Positions 50,921 to 60,603 are shown, counted from the first letter of the stretch. The stretch is DNA of 64,000 nucleotides from Lysinibacillus_B sp042920265 (GCF_042920265.1 NZ_JBDQZI010000003.1:1-64000); one strand, 5' to 3'. Notes: generated from the letters alone by a model not told the origin. Translations and numbers: made by a program.

Positions 50921-52177
50921 CTAGCAGCTTGCACCAGCACTCATACCAGCGATGCGTCCTGTCACAAGGGCAGATGTAATATTGTAGCCGCCTGTATAGC
51001 CGTGGATATCTAAAATTTCGCCGCAGAAGTATAGCCCTTGTTTTATTTTTGATGCCATTGTTTTCGGTTCGATTTCTTTCACGGAAACGCCGCCGCCTGT
51101 CACGAATGCTTTGTCCAGTGATTGTGTGCCGTGGACATCCATCGTAAAGCTCACTAGTTCGCGAGCGAATGCACGGATTTTGTCTTGTGATAGTTCAACA
51201 CCAGTTAAAGAGGCATCGATAGTAGCCCGCGCTAATAAAAACAGCAACCAGCGCTCAGGGACGAGCGATTTCCATAAGTTTTTGACTGCTTTTTTTGGCT
51301 CCGCTTTAATGGTTTTATTGAGCATTTGCAAGCATGTCTCTTCGTTGTGCTCCACAAGTGATTGGATACGGATTTGTACGGGCGCTCCGCCATTTTTTTT
51401 TCGTTCTTTTACAACAAATTGGCTGCAACGTAAAATAGCAGGGCCGCTTAAGCCAAAATGAGTGAACAACATGTCCATTTGATGCGTAATGATTGCTTTA
51501 CCTTTTTTATTGAGGACAGATACTGCAACATCACGCAGTGCGAGTCCTTGTAGCTCGCGTGATTGAATAAATGGTTCTTTAGATGTAATCGGTACTTCGG
51601 TTGGATATAGTTCTGTTACGGTATGACCTGCACGTTCTGCCCATGGATAGCCGTCCCCTGTTGAGCCTGTTTGTGGGACTGCCTTTCCACCAACTGCGAT
51701 TACGACTGCTTTGGCACGTAGCTCTGTTCCATCAGTAAGGCGAACACCGTAAATCTTTTCATCATCCATCAGGAGCTTACTAACAGCTGTATTTAAACGA
51801 ACATCTACTTTTAACCGTTTCATTTCATTCACTAATGCATTTACGACGTCTTGTGCGCTATTTGAGACAGGAAACATACGCCCGTGGTCTTCTTCTTTTA
51901 ATTTCACACCTAGGCCTTCGAAAAATTCGATAATATTTTCATTATTATAAATTGTAAAAGGACTATATAAAAAACGCCCATTCCCTGGAATATGTTTGAC
52001 GATTTCTTCTACTGATAGGCGACTTGTGACGTTACAGCGACCGCCGCCTGAAATGGCCAGTTTTTTTCCGACTTTCGCTCCTTTTTCTAGTAGTACAACT
52101 TTTTTATGTTGTTCAGCGGCTGCAATTGCGGCCATTAAGCCGGATGGACCCCCACCGACTACAATTACGTCTATCAT
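50921..52177 (-). CDS. ytfP: HI0933/YtfP-family flavoprotein oxidoreductase
   Basis: 418 residues. N-terminal FAD-binding VIVVGGGPSGLMAAIAAAEQ, GGGRCNVTS, GGKAVPQTGSTGDGYPWAERAGH and C-terminal CGEILDIHGYTGGYNI match the YtfP/HI0933 family of putative NAD(P)/FAD-dependent dehydrogenases, whose substrate is not established. The start is ATG 52177, giving the usual length; an in-frame ATG at 52225 adds a basic leader without homology. Confidence 0.9.
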   Translation of the reverse strand: MIDVIVVGGGPSGLMAAIAAAEQHKKVVLLEKGAKVGKKLAISGGGRCNVTSRLSVEEIVKHIPGNGRFLYSPFTIYNNENIIEFFEGLGVKLKEEDHGRMFPVSNSAQDVVNALVNEMKRLKVDVRLNTAVSKLLMDDEKIYGVRLTDGTELRAKAVVIAVGGKAVPQTGSTGDGYPWAERAGHTVTELYPTEVPITSKEPFIQSRELQGLALRDVAVSVLNKKGKAIITHQMDMLFTHFGLSGPAILRCSQFVVKERKKNGGAPVQIRIQSLVEHNEETCLQMLNKTIKAEPKKAVKNLWKSLVPERWLLFLLARATIDASLTGVELSQDKIRAFARELVSFTMDVHGTQSLDKAFVTGGGVSVKEIEPKTMASKIKQGLYFCGEILDIHGYTGGYNITSALVTGRIAGMSAGASC

Positions 52178-52421
52178 AGTAATAACTCGCTTTCTTTTTC
52201 GATTTGCGTACCCACTATTATACACGAATTAGAGAAATGAATTGAGTAAATCCGTTTTGCCATGTAAACTAACAAATAGATTGTTTTTTTAAAGGCATCC
52301 TATTGCACTATTTTGAAGTGAATGGTGTTTTTCTAACATGCGAATCATAGGTACAATTGTTTAGAATAACATGATACATAAGCGAACATATTTTTATTTT
52401 AAAAAGGATTGGAAGGGTTGT

Positions 52422-54035
52422 ATGTCCTCATTGATGAAAGGTACGGCGATATTAACAGTCGGCCTATTTTTATCGAAAGTGCTTGGTCTTATTTATGTTT
52501 TTCCATTCTACGCGATTGTAGGGGAAGAAAATATGGTGCTATACCAATATGCCTATATTCCATATAGTATTATGTTATCGATTGCGATTTCAGGGATTCC
52601 GCTTGCGGTATCGAAGTTTGTAGCGAAGTACAATGCAATGGGCGATTATGAAACGGGCAGAAGGCTACTTCGCTCGAGTACGAAATTAATGCTGTTAAGT
52701 GGTTTGATATCATTTTTATTTCTCTATGCAATGTCAACACCGATTGCCCATCTTGTGATTAGCGATAAAAAACAAGTTTTTACTGTGGAAGAAGTGGCAG
52801 ATGTTATTAAATGGGTGAGCTTTGCCTTAATTGTTGTGCCATTTATGAGCTTACTGCGCGGGTTCTTTCAAGGGTATGGTCATTATTTACCGACATCTGT
52901 GTCACAACTTATTGAGCAAATTGCACGCATTATTATTTTATTAGGTGGTTCATTTATCGTTGTCTTTTTGCTAGATGGAGACGTCACAACAGCGATTAAC
53001 TTTGCGGTATTTGCGGCGTTTATTGGGGCATTTGGTGGATTGTTCGTTCTTTCATATTATTGGAAAAAACTAAAGCCAGAGTTTGATTTAAAGCTACAGC
53101 AAGGCATTACACCAGCAGAGAAAGTGCCGTTATCAGATTTATATCAGGAAATTTTGAAGTACTCCGTGCCGATTGTGTTTGTTGGGTTGTCTAATCCGTT
53201 ATTTCAAGCGGTTGATATGATTACATTTAACCGTACGATGATATCGATTGGGCTTGCTGAAGTAACAGATACGTATTTCAGTATGTTAAACTTTTTAACA
53301 CATAAAATTGTTATTATTCCGGTTATGCTAGCAACAGGCTTCTCGGCAGCATTAATCCCAACGATTACGGAATATTACACGCTTGGGAAGTATAACGCTT
53401 TACGACATGCGATGGATAAGACGTATCAAGTATTGTTATTTGTTACGGTACCTGCTGTAGTAGGGATTATGATACTCTCGCCGTATATTTATCATGTGCT
53501 TTATGAGGAAAGTAAGATGGGGTCAGCTGTACTTGCCCATTATGCACCAGTGGCGATTTTATTTGCCTTATTTGCTGTTACGGCTTCTTTATTACAAGGA
53601 ATTGACTACCAAAAATGGATTGTTTTTAGTTTATTGTCCGGCGTTTTAACGAAGCTTGTACTAAATATCCCACTTATCAAGTGGTTACAAGTGGACGGCG
53701 CTATTTTAGCGACAGCAATTGGTTATGGGGTCACAATTAGCATTAATATTTACGTGATTCACAAAGCATTAGACTATCAATCAATTATGGTACGCCGTCG
53801 CGTTTTATTAATTTTTATTTTAACAGGACTCATGGCAGCATCGGTTGTTCTGGCAATAGCACTACTTAATACATTTTTATCACCACATACAAAATTAATG
53901 GCGGCCGTGTATTGTATCGTTGGTGTGAGTGTAGGAGCGGGCGTATACGGACTAATTTCTTTCCGCATCGGCTTAGCGCAAAAATTACTTGGTGCAAGAG
54001 CAACGAAAATCGCTCAGAAATTAGGATTTAAATAG
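52422..54035 (+). CDS. ytgP: MOP-family polysaccharide/lipid flippase YtgP
   Basis: 537 residues with about fourteen membrane spans (MATE/MurJ superfamily), beginning MSSLMKGTAILTVGLFLSKVLGLIYVFPFYAIVG. YtgP (MurJ of B. subtilis) can flip lipid II across the membrane. ATG 52422 is chosen because AAGGATTGGAAGGG precedes it; ATG 52371 lacks a ribosome site. It is divergent from ytfP and 11 bases upstream of the pseudouridine synthase gene, as in B. subtilis. Confidence 0.9.
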   Translation: MSSLMKGTAILTVGLFLSKVLGLIYVFPFYAIVGEENMVLYQYAYIPYSIMLSIAISGIPLAVSKFVAKYNAMGDYETGRRLLRSSTKLMLLSGLISFLFLYAMSTPIAHLVISDKKQVFTVEEVADVIKWVSFALIVVPFMSLLRGFFQGYGHYLPTSVSQLIEQIARIIILLGGSFIVVFLLDGDVTTAINFAVFAAFIGAFGGLFVLSYYWKKLKPEFDLKLQQGITPAEKVPLSDLYQEILKYSVPIVFVGLSNPLFQAVDMITFNRTMISIGLAEVTDTYFSMLNFLTHKIVIIPVMLATGFSAALIPTITEYYTLGKYNALRHAMDKTYQVLLFVTVPAVVGIMILSPYIYHVLYEESKMGSAVLAHYAPVAILFALFAVTASLLQGIDYQKWIVFSLLSGVLTKLVLNIPLIKWLQVDGAILATAIGYGVTISINIYVIHKALDYQSIMVRRRVLLIFILTGLMAASVVLAIALLNTFLSPHTKLMAAVYCIVGVSVGAGVYGLISFRIGLAQKLLGARATKIAQKLGFK

Positions 54036-54046
54036 GAGGATGCGGC

Positions 54047-54754
54047 ATGCGTTTAGATAAACTACTTGCGAACATGGGCTATGGTTCGCGAAAAGAAGTA
54101 AAGCAATTATTAAAAGAAAAAGCAGTGACAATCGACGGCGCTATTGTCAAAGATGCAGCGATGAAAGTAGATCCGGAGACGCAAGACGTATCGGTTTACG
54201 GTGAGCGCGTTGTTTATACGGAGTTTATTTACTTAATGATGAATAAGCCACCAGGTGTCATTTCGGCAACGGAAGATCGCTATGACGAAACGGTGATCGA
54301 TTTACTAGATCCGTTAGCACAGCATTTTAAGCCGTTTCCTGTAGGAAGGTTAGATAAGGATACAGAAGGATTATTGCTTATTACGAATGATGGCAATTTA
54401 GCACATAATTTATTGTCGCCGAAAAAGCATGTTCCGAAAACGTATTATGCAACCATTGAGGGTGTTGTTACGGAAGCGGATATTGAGGCATTCCGTAAAG
54501 GCGTTGAGCTAGATGACGGTTACGTGACAAAACCAGGAGAACTGGTCATTTTAGCATCGGATGCGATTTCTGAGATTGAGCTAACGATTCAAGAAGGAAA
54601 ATTCCATCAAGTGAAACGTATGTTTGAGTCTGTTGGTAAAAAAGTCACGTATTTAAAACGGTTATCAATGGGTTCTCTTGTGTTGGATGAAACGCTTGAA
54701 CTTGGTGATTATCGAGAATTAACAGAAGAAGAGTTAGGGAATTTATTGAAATAA
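54047..54754 (+). CDS. 16S rRNA pseudouridine synthase, RsuA family (YtzG)
   Basis: 235 residues: an S4 RNA-binding domain (about 1-60, MRLDKLLANMGYGSRKEVKQLLKEKAV) and the catalytic domain with Asp in PVGRLDKDTEGLLLITNDG and FHQVKRMFESVGKKV. RsuA modifies a small-subunit rRNA uridine; close RluB/E/F paralogues act on other sites, so the exact base is inferred. AGGAGG precedes the ATG. Confidence 0.9.
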   Translation: MRLDKLLANMGYGSRKEVKQLLKEKAVTIDGAIVKDAAMKVDPETQDVSVYGERVVYTEFIYLMMNKPPGVISATEDRYDETVIDLLDPLAQHFKPFPVGRLDKDTEGLLLITNDGNLAHNLLSPKKHVPKTYYATIEGVVTEADIEAFRKGVELDDGYVTKPGELVILASDAISEIELTIQEGKFHQVKRMFESVGKKVTYLKRLSMGSLVLDETLELGDYRELTEEELGNLLK

Positions 54755-54762
54755 ATAACAAA

Positions 54763-54802
54763 GATGTTTCTGATTTGTAAAGAAACATCTTTTTTCTTTT
54801 GT
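54763..54802 (+). terminator. Terminator after the pseudouridine synthase gene
   Basis: Stem aagatgtttct/agaaacatctt followed by T run. Confidence 0.88.
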
Positions 54803-54890
54803 ATTAGTGCTAAAGTAAGGTATAATTAGAAATATTGGAAAATGTAAAGTGCTTTTGGTGTTACATAGATAAATGGAGACGTGGGACTTT

Positions 54891-56384
54891 ATGAAGAAAT
54901 TACAAATACGATTACTCTTATGTTTAATTACTTTTTCTATTATTTTAGTATCTGTAGTAACATTTACAAATCGAGAATTATTGCGCAAGGATATAAAAGC
55001 AGAACAACAAAAAAGCTGGGAGCTAATTGAAAATCATATTTTAAGTGATATGACAATCATTGATAATGCCCATTATTACTTTGATTCTGTTGTGTCTGAA
55101 CAATTAGAAACAGAGCTGCGTAAAATGGCTGCACTTTACGAGGAAAATCCAGATGTGTCGAAGTGGGATTTGGAAGCTTTAAAAGCACAGCATGGATATG
55201 AAATTTATATTTTAGATGAAACGAATACAGTTATACATACGACATTTACATCGGATTTAGGACTAAGCTTTTCCGCTTGTTGTAGTAAATTTTCTGCCGG
55301 CTTAGATAAGCGAAGACTATCTGGAGAATATTATTCGGACGCGATTAATATTTCAACGACTACAGGCGAATTATGGAAGTACAGTTATTTAGCTACGCCA
55401 GACAAAAAATATTTGCTGGAGCTTGGTTTGAATGCATCAAATGTCGATCTTTTTCAGAAATTTAACTTTTTTAAAACGGCAACAGATTTAAACAATAAAT
55501 ATAATGATTTATTAGAGGTTCGGATTTTAAATTCTGGAGGCTATTATTTAGATGCCAATCCAGGAGAAGATTATAAGATTAAACATGAAGATGAACGATT
55601 TAAAGAGGCTTATGAGAAGGCATTACAAACAATGGAGCCTGTAGAATACACTGATCAATTAGCAGACGGTTATATGGAAATATCAAGATTTATCCCTTAT
55701 CAGGCAGAGCAAGTACGAGGGGCATCGACGAAACGTGTGATTTATATGAAATACGGGAATAGCAATGAACTAGCTTCGTTAGAGCGGAACATACAACAAT
55801 TCTGGTTGATTTTAGTGATTGCTATCGTGACGTCATTAATTTTACTCGTTGTGATTAGTGGTATTTTAACGAAAACAATTCGTCTAGCAACATTTGATCC
55901 GTTAACAGGTGTGAATAATCGCGCCTCTTATGTAAATGTAATGGACGAACTACTTCAACGAAAACGGAAGGACAATGTAGGGCTCCTTTTAGTCGATTTA
56001 GATAATTTTAAACAAGTCAATGATCAATACGGACATATGGAAGGTGACCGTGTTTTAGTTGAAACAGGGGCTATTTTAAAGAACGTAGTGAAAAAGGAAG
56101 GGATTGTCGCACGCTTTGGCGGTGATGAATTTGCGATTGTGTTACCAAATACAACAGTTGATCGGATAGAAGCAATTGCTCATGAGGTGTTACAAGCCTT
56201 TCGGATGAAGAAGAAGGGGGCGGATGAAGCATGGGAGGTCCTTTCAATTAGTGTTGGTGGAGCACTGCAACAAGAGGAAAAGGAAACGGAAGCGATGCTC
56301 TTTACACGGGCAGATAAGGCATTATATCAATCTAAAAATAGAGGGAAAGATTGCTATACAATGTATGGGTTTGCTGATAAATAA
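54891..56384 (+). CDS. Membrane-bound diguanylate cyclase (GGDEF)
   Basis: 497 residues: span 1 (about 8-28), an outer sensor region of about 270 residues with Cache-like character (EIYILDETNTVIHTTF, EVRILNSGGYYLDAN), span 2 (about 300-322, FWLILVIAIVTSLILLVVISGIL), then GGDEF (about 335-495). GGDEF is intact near residue 410; metal site LLVDLDNFKQVND. The RxxD inhibitory site is absent (KKEG). ATG 54891 is chosen over ATG 54873, which has no ribosome site and would add non-hydrophobic residues before the anchor. Confidence 0.9.
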   Translation: MKKLQIRLLLCLITFSIILVSVVTFTNRELLRKDIKAEQQKSWELIENHILSDMTIIDNAHYYFDSVVSEQLETELRKMAALYEENPDVSKWDLEALKAQHGYEIYILDETNTVIHTTFTSDLGLSFSACCSKFSAGLDKRRLSGEYYSDAINISTTTGELWKYSYLATPDKKYLLELGLNASNVDLFQKFNFFKTATDLNNKYNDLLEVRILNSGGYYLDANPGEDYKIKHEDERFKEAYEKALQTMEPVEYTDQLADGYMEISRFIPYQAEQVRGASTKRVIYMKYGNSNELASLERNIQQFWLILVIAIVTSLILLVVISGILTKTIRLATFDPLTGVNNRASYVNVMDELLQRKRKDNVGLLLVDLDNFKQVNDQYGHMEGDRVLVETGAILKNVVKKEGIVARFGGDEFAIVLPNTTVDRIEAIAHEVLQAFRMKKKGADEAWEVLSISVGGALQQEEKETEAMLFTRADKALYQSKNRGKDCYTMYGFADK

Positions 56385-56398
56385 AGAAGTTTAAGCTA

Positions 56399-56438
56399 AA
56401 AAGAATGCTCCCCGACGAAAAGGAGCATTCTTTTTTAT
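56399..56438 (+). terminator. Terminator after the membrane GGDEF gene
   Basis: Stem aaagaatgctcc/aggagcattctt followed by a T run. Confidence 0.88.
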
Positions 56439-56459
56439 TGCATGGTTTGTTTTCTTGTT

Positions 56460-56684
56460 CTATGAAGTTAGCTTTACTTTTTTCTTCGTCGTTGTCCATT
56501 TACCTCGGCTTGGGCTCATAACCAAGTCGTTGAAGGCTAACACATTCAAATCTCTTTGAATGGTGCGAGGAGTGATGTTAAACTCTTCGACTAAATCCTG
56601 TGTAGACACTTCCCCTTTATCAAGAATAAACATGTACACGTCTTTAATACGATTAAGCATTCTATCAGTAGTTGGTTTCATCAT
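56460..56684 (-). CDS. ytzE: DeoR-type helix-turn-helix protein (YtzE-like)
   Basis: 74 residues: little more than a DeoR-type winged helix (RIKDVYMFILDKGEVSTQDLVEEFNITPRTIQRDLNVLAFNDLV), with no effector domain. Small proteins of this kind (B. subtilis YtzE) are annotated as transcription factors of unknown target. AAGGAG is 11 bases before ATG 56684. A dyad atcagaa-N6-ttctgat (56804-56823) just downstream of TATAAT on the minus strand could be its own operator. Confidence 0.85.
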   Translation of the reverse strand: MMKPTTDRMLNRIKDVYMFILDKGEVSTQDLVEEFNITPRTIQRDLNVLAFNDLVMSPSRGKWTTTKKKVKLTS

Positions 56685-56803
56685 TTAATGAACCACTCCT
56701 TCATCTTAATTCTCATGGCAAAGACTAGCGGACGACAAGTTGTGCTGGGTGCACAAAGGCTTTAAATTTCTGCCTTAGACAGCCCCTTTTCATATTAAAT
56801 TTT

Positions 56804-56890
56804 ATCAGAACAAATATTCTGATAAGATTATTATAGCGAAAAATCGATGAAATTTCTATATATTGTGTGTAAATATTAGAATATTTACAC
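56804..56890. promoter_or_regulatory. Two palindromes upstream of ytzE
   Basis: atcagaa/ttctgat (56804-56810, 56817-56823) sits next to a minus-strand TATAAT (about 56830-56836). A perfect 10-bp dyad gtgtaaatat/atatttacac (56867-56876, 56881-56890) lies further upstream. Operator function is inferred. Confidence 0.4.
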
Positions 56891-56915
56891 TGACAACACA
56901 ATTTTCAATAGATTT

Positions 56916-57141
56916 ACTCACAATGAGTAAAAGTTCATTCTAAAAATACCAATCAGATAGTGAGAGGTATTAAAAGAAAGTAGTATCCTAGCCTCCGCGC
57001 TTTGCCACAGCCTACACAGGAGCAGCGAGGTACGAGCGACGAGGAGGCTGAAGCCATGCCCGTGGAAAGCGAGCCGAATGGAGTGGAAATCAACGGTTAA
57101 CACAATGGTAATATATGTTTCAGGATTTACTCATTATGAGT
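56916..57141. repeat. Palindrome-ended interspersed repeat, copy B (226 bp, short form)
   Basis: Begins actcacaatgagtaaa and ends tttactcattatgagt. Its left part (through acaggagc near 57026) matches the outer end of copies A and C. Its right part (cgagcgacgaggaggctga onward) matches the other end of copy A. It thus joins both ends of an A-type element without the middle. Confidence 0.82.
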
Positions 57142-57234
57142 TTATTTAGTGGACACCCAAATACCGAATGAATGAAAGTTGTAATTTTGAGAAATAAGAG
57201 TAAAATAGCGATATTAGAAATTGAGGTGTTATAA

Positions 57235-58629
57235 ATGGATTGGTTAAAGCTAGCGAAAGAGCGAGAAGAAGAGCTATTAAACGAGCTTCGTGAATTGTTG
57301 CAAATTGAGAGTGTATTAAATGAAGAACAAGCAACACTAGATGCACCATTTGGACCAGGACCACTACAAGCACTACAGTTTATGTTAAATAAAGGGCAAC
57401 AAGAAGGCATGGTCGTAAAAAATATTGACAATATGGCTGGACATATTGAAATCGGAGAAGGAGAAGAACTGCTCGGCATTTTATGTCATGTTGATGTAGT
57501 ACCAGCAGGGAATCCTTCAATTTGGACATATCCACCATTTGAAGGACAAATTGTTGATGGGAAGCTATATGCACGCGGGGCAATCGATGACAAAGGACCA
57601 ACAATGGCAGCATGGCTTGCGATGAAAATAGTGAAAGATGCTGGTATTACGTTAACTAAACGTGTCCGCATGATTATTGGCACGGATGAGGAAAGTGGTT
57701 TCCGCTGTGTACATCGCTATTTTGAAAAAGAAGAAATGCCGACAATCGGGTTTGCGCCAGATGCTGATTTTCCATTAATCAATGCTGAAAAAGGGATTGC
57801 GCATCTCGTATTGACCCAAAAGCTAGCACCAAATGTAGAAGAAAGGCTTCTTTCATTTGAGGCGGGTAAGCGCACGAATATGGTACCTGACACAGCGACT
57901 GCAGTCGTTAAAAAAGCATCAGAGCAGATTAGTGAGAAGTTTCAGAAGTTTTTATCACAAAATAGCACAGAAGGTACTTTAAATTTAGAAGGTGACCGCT
58001 ATATAATAACTATTAAAGGAAAATCTGCGCATGCAATGGAGCCAGAACAAGGTCGCAATGCCGCTGTATTACTTGCGAAGTTTTTAACATCCGAGCTACA
58101 TATAGGGGCGGGTGCTGAGTTCGTTCACTTCATGACAGATGTGTTTGATGGGGACCACACCGGTTCTGTACTTGGATTTCATTATCGGGATGAGATGTCA
58201 GGGGAGACGACGTTAAATCCTGGGATTGTCACATTTGGTGAACAAGGTGGCGTCATCGAAATCAGTATGCGCTACTCTGTGACGTATCCGTTTGATGAGA
58301 AAATGACGGATATACAAGCACGTATGACAGATACACCGTTTACGCTTGATATAGCGGGAAATTCTACGCCGCATTATGTATCGGAAGAGGATGAACTTGT
58401 ACAAACGCTTCTTTCTGTGTACCAAAAGCATACAAATGATTTTTCGAAAGTTTTATCGACAGGTGGCGGCACGTATGCACGCGTATTAAAAAAAGGCGTG
58501 GCATTCGGCATGCTATATCCAGGGGAGCCGGATGTAGCACACCAAGCAGATGAATATGTTGTAGTAGACAATTTAGTGAAAGCTGCTGCTATTTATGCAG
58601 AAGCCATTGTTAAATTAGCTAGTAAATAA
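57235..58629 (+). CDS. pepV: Dipeptidase PepV (M20 family)
   Basis: 464 residues of zinc peptidase. The metal and catalytic residues are in GILCHVDVVPAG (His85, Asp87), YARGAIDDKGP, GTDEESGF (Glu pair near 153) and FAPDADFP. An inserted lid domain (about 185-380) contains GKSAHAMEPE, and the C-terminal STGGGTYAR region carries a late His in EPDVAHQADE. It splits dipeptides in the cytosol. It precedes dat by 28 bases, probably in one operon. Confidence 0.93.
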   Translation: MDWLKLAKEREEELLNELRELLQIESVLNEEQATLDAPFGPGPLQALQFMLNKGQQEGMVVKNIDNMAGHIEIGEGEELLGILCHVDVVPAGNPSIWTYPPFEGQIVDGKLYARGAIDDKGPTMAAWLAMKIVKDAGITLTKRVRMIIGTDEESGFRCVHRYFEKEEMPTIGFAPDADFPLINAEKGIAHLVLTQKLAPNVEERLLSFEAGKRTNMVPDTATAVVKKASEQISEKFQKFLSQNSTEGTLNLEGDRYIITIKGKSAHAMEPEQGRNAAVLLAKFLTSELHIGAGAEFVHFMTDVFDGDHTGSVLGFHYRDEMSGETTLNPGIVTFGEQGGVIEISMRYSVTYPFDEKMTDIQARMTDTPFTLDIAGNSTPHYVSEEDELVQTLLSVYQKHTNDFSKVLSTGGGTYARVLKKGVAFGMLYPGEPDVAHQADEYVVVDNLVKAAAIYAEAIVKLASK

Positions 58630-58657
58630 ATTTTAGAAGAGAAAAGGATGAGTACAG

Positions 58658-59509
58658 GTGGGTTACAGTTTATGGAATGACCGCATCGTAGCGGACAATG
58701 AAGTAGTAGTAGATAAAGAAGATCGCGGTTATCAGTTTGGTGACGGCGTATATGAAGTAGTCAAAGTATACAACGGACAATTATTTACCTTAGAAGAGCA
58801 TGTAGAACGTTTCTACGCTAGTGCAGAAAAAATTAAAATTACAATTCCTTATACAAAAGACAAGCTATACACATTGCTTCATCAATTAGTGGAAGCAAAC
58901 GAGATTAATACAGGTCATATTTATTTCCAAATTACACGTGGCGCTTGCCCACGTAATCATATTTTCCCTGGAGACGATGTAGTACCCGTATTAACAGGGA
59001 ATGCCAAAGAAAATCCACGCCCAGTGGCAAACTTTGAAAACGGTGTAAAAACAACATTTGTAGAAGATATTCGTTGGTTACGCTGCGATATTAAATCGTT
59101 AAACCTTTTAGGTGCTGTGCTTGCAAAGCAGGAAGCGCATGAAAAAGGCTGCTACGAAGCGATTTTACACCGTGGAGAAACAGTAACAGAAGGCTCATCT
59201 TCTAACATTTATGGTGTGAAAGATGGCGTTCTTTACACACATCCAGCAGATAACTTTATTTTAAATGGTATTACACGCCAAGTAATTTTAAAATGTGCCG
59301 ACGAAATTGGTCTGGCAGTAAAAGAAGAAGCTTTCACAAAAGAGCAACTACTTGCAATGGATGAAGTCATTGTATCTTCAACAACTTCAGAAGTGACACC
59401 GGTTATTGATATTGACGGTACAGCAATTGGTGGCGGTAAGCCAGGTGAGTGGACACGTAAATTACAAGCACAATTTGATACAAAAATCCCACAGCCAATT
59501 CAAGCATAA
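58658..59509 (+). CDS. dat: D-alanine aminotransferase Dat
   Basis: 283 residues of fold-type IV pyridoxal-phosphate enzyme. The cofactor Lys is near 145 (DIKSLNLLGAVLAKQEAHEKG); YQFGDGVYEVVKVYNG, TEGSSSNIYGV and VSSTTSEVTPV are family motifs. It interconverts D-alanine and D-glutamate with keto acids, supplying cell-wall D-glutamate. The start is GTG 58658, after AAGGATG. Branched-chain aminotransferases are related, but the residues listed fit Dat better. Confidence 0.93.
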   Translation: MGYSLWNDRIVADNEVVVDKEDRGYQFGDGVYEVVKVYNGQLFTLEEHVERFYASAEKIKITIPYTKDKLYTLLHQLVEANEINTGHIYFQITRGACPRNHIFPGDDVVPVLTGNAKENPRPVANFENGVKTTFVEDIRWLRCDIKSLNLLGAVLAKQEAHEKGCYEAILHRGETVTEGSSSNIYGVKDGVLYTHPADNFILNGITRQVILKCADEIGLAVKEEAFTKEQLLAMDEVIVSSTTSEVTPVIDIDGTAIGGGKPGEWTRKLQAQFDTKIPQPIQA

Positions 59510-59518
59510 TAAGGACGA

Positions 59519-59556
59519 AAGTAGAGGGGCTCTTATAGCGACCTCTACTTTTTTCA
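59519..59556 (+). terminator. Terminator after dat
   Basis: Stem agtagagg/cctctact followed by T run. Confidence 0.85.
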
Positions 59557-59604
59557 TGTAAAATAATAAAAAGCTATAATTAGGAAAAAATGGGGAGTGT
59601 GTAT

Positions 59605-60603
59605 ATGGCTCAATTAGTGAAGCTACAAGATTACATTTCACGCTATCAAATCGATTTAACTCGTTACCCAACGCAATTTGTGCGATTGAAAAAAGGGCAA
59701 TGGGAGCGCGTAAAATATCAATGGCAGACAGGTGGAGACATTGGGCAATGGGAACATATAGAGGTCGAAGCTGAAGAAGTTCCAATAGAAAAATCACGTT
59801 TCTCTTTTTTGAAAAAATTACTACCAAATCGTGCAAAAGAAGATGAGAAAAATGAGGATGTTGAATCAGTAGATGTTTCAACGGAACTAGATGAGGACTA
59901 TATTCCAGAGGAAGAAACCACGCTTCATTTTGAACCGAATATTGTATATAACCCTCAAACCGTTGCTGAATTAAAGCATATGTTTATGGACCAATTTTTC
60001 CATTTCCAAATAAAGTGGGCTAGCTCGACATTACGTGAAAAATCATATGTAGACCCGAAATTTATGCGTGATACGTTGCTTCGTTCGTTATTGCAAACAT
60101 TACCAGATAGCTATTTAATTTTTTATCGTCCGATTTTACGTTTAAAGAAAGCGCCTATTGAACTGGAAATTATTATTCTGACACCGACGGATTGTTATAT
60201 TGTCAAAGTATTGGAGGAAGAGAATCAAGCGGTTTATATAGGTGGTGGGGAGCGTTTCTGGATGAAAAAAGTAGGGAAGCTTGATAAAAAAACGCTTAGC
60301 CCCATCATTGATTTAAATCGGACCGAGGCAATTGTAACGCGATTATTTCAAGAAGAAGGAATTGAAATCCCTATTCGAAAAGTCATTTTATCACGCAATG
60401 GCTATATCGATTATCCGGGTACGGTGTATGGGTTACAGTTTATTGATAAACGGAAGTTTCCACAATGGATGGAGCAGTTAAAACGATCTGTTTCTCCGAT
60501 GAAGCATATGCAAATACGTGCAGCACAAGCGATTTTAAAATCTGCGGAGACAACCTCCTTCCATCGTGATATTTGGCATGTGGAAGAGTCAAAAGAGCAG
60601 TGA
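59605..60603 (+). CDS. Conserved protein of unknown function (YtlQ-like by position)
   Basis: 332 residues, soluble. An N-terminal part (about 1-60) is separated by an acidic low-complexity stretch (EDEKNEDVESVDVSTELDEDYIPEEE, about 82-107) from a folded C-terminal part (about 115-325) with PNIVYNPQTVAELKHMFMDQFF and ELEIIILTPTDCYIVKVLEEENQAVYIGGGERFW, which is faintly nuclease-/NERD-like. No catalytic motif is certain. ATG 59605 has GGGGAG upstream. It overlaps the kinase gene by 4 bases. In B. subtilis ytlQ precedes ytlR in the same way. Confidence 0.8.
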   Translation: MAQLVKLQDYISRYQIDLTRYPTQFVRLKKGQWERVKYQWQTGGDIGQWEHIEVEAEEVPIEKSRFSFLKKLLPNRAKEDEKNEDVESVDVSTELDEDYIPEEETTLHFEPNIVYNPQTVAELKHMFMDQFFHFQIKWASSTLREKSYVDPKFMRDTLLRSLLQTLPDSYLIFYRPILRLKKAPIELEIIILTPTDCYIVKVLEEENQAVYIGGGERFWMKKVGKLDKKTLSPIIDLNRTEAIVTRLFQEEGIEIPIRKVILSRNGYIDYPGTVYGLQFIDKRKFPQWMEQLKRSVSPMKHMQIRAAQAILKSAETTSFHRDIWHVEESKEQ

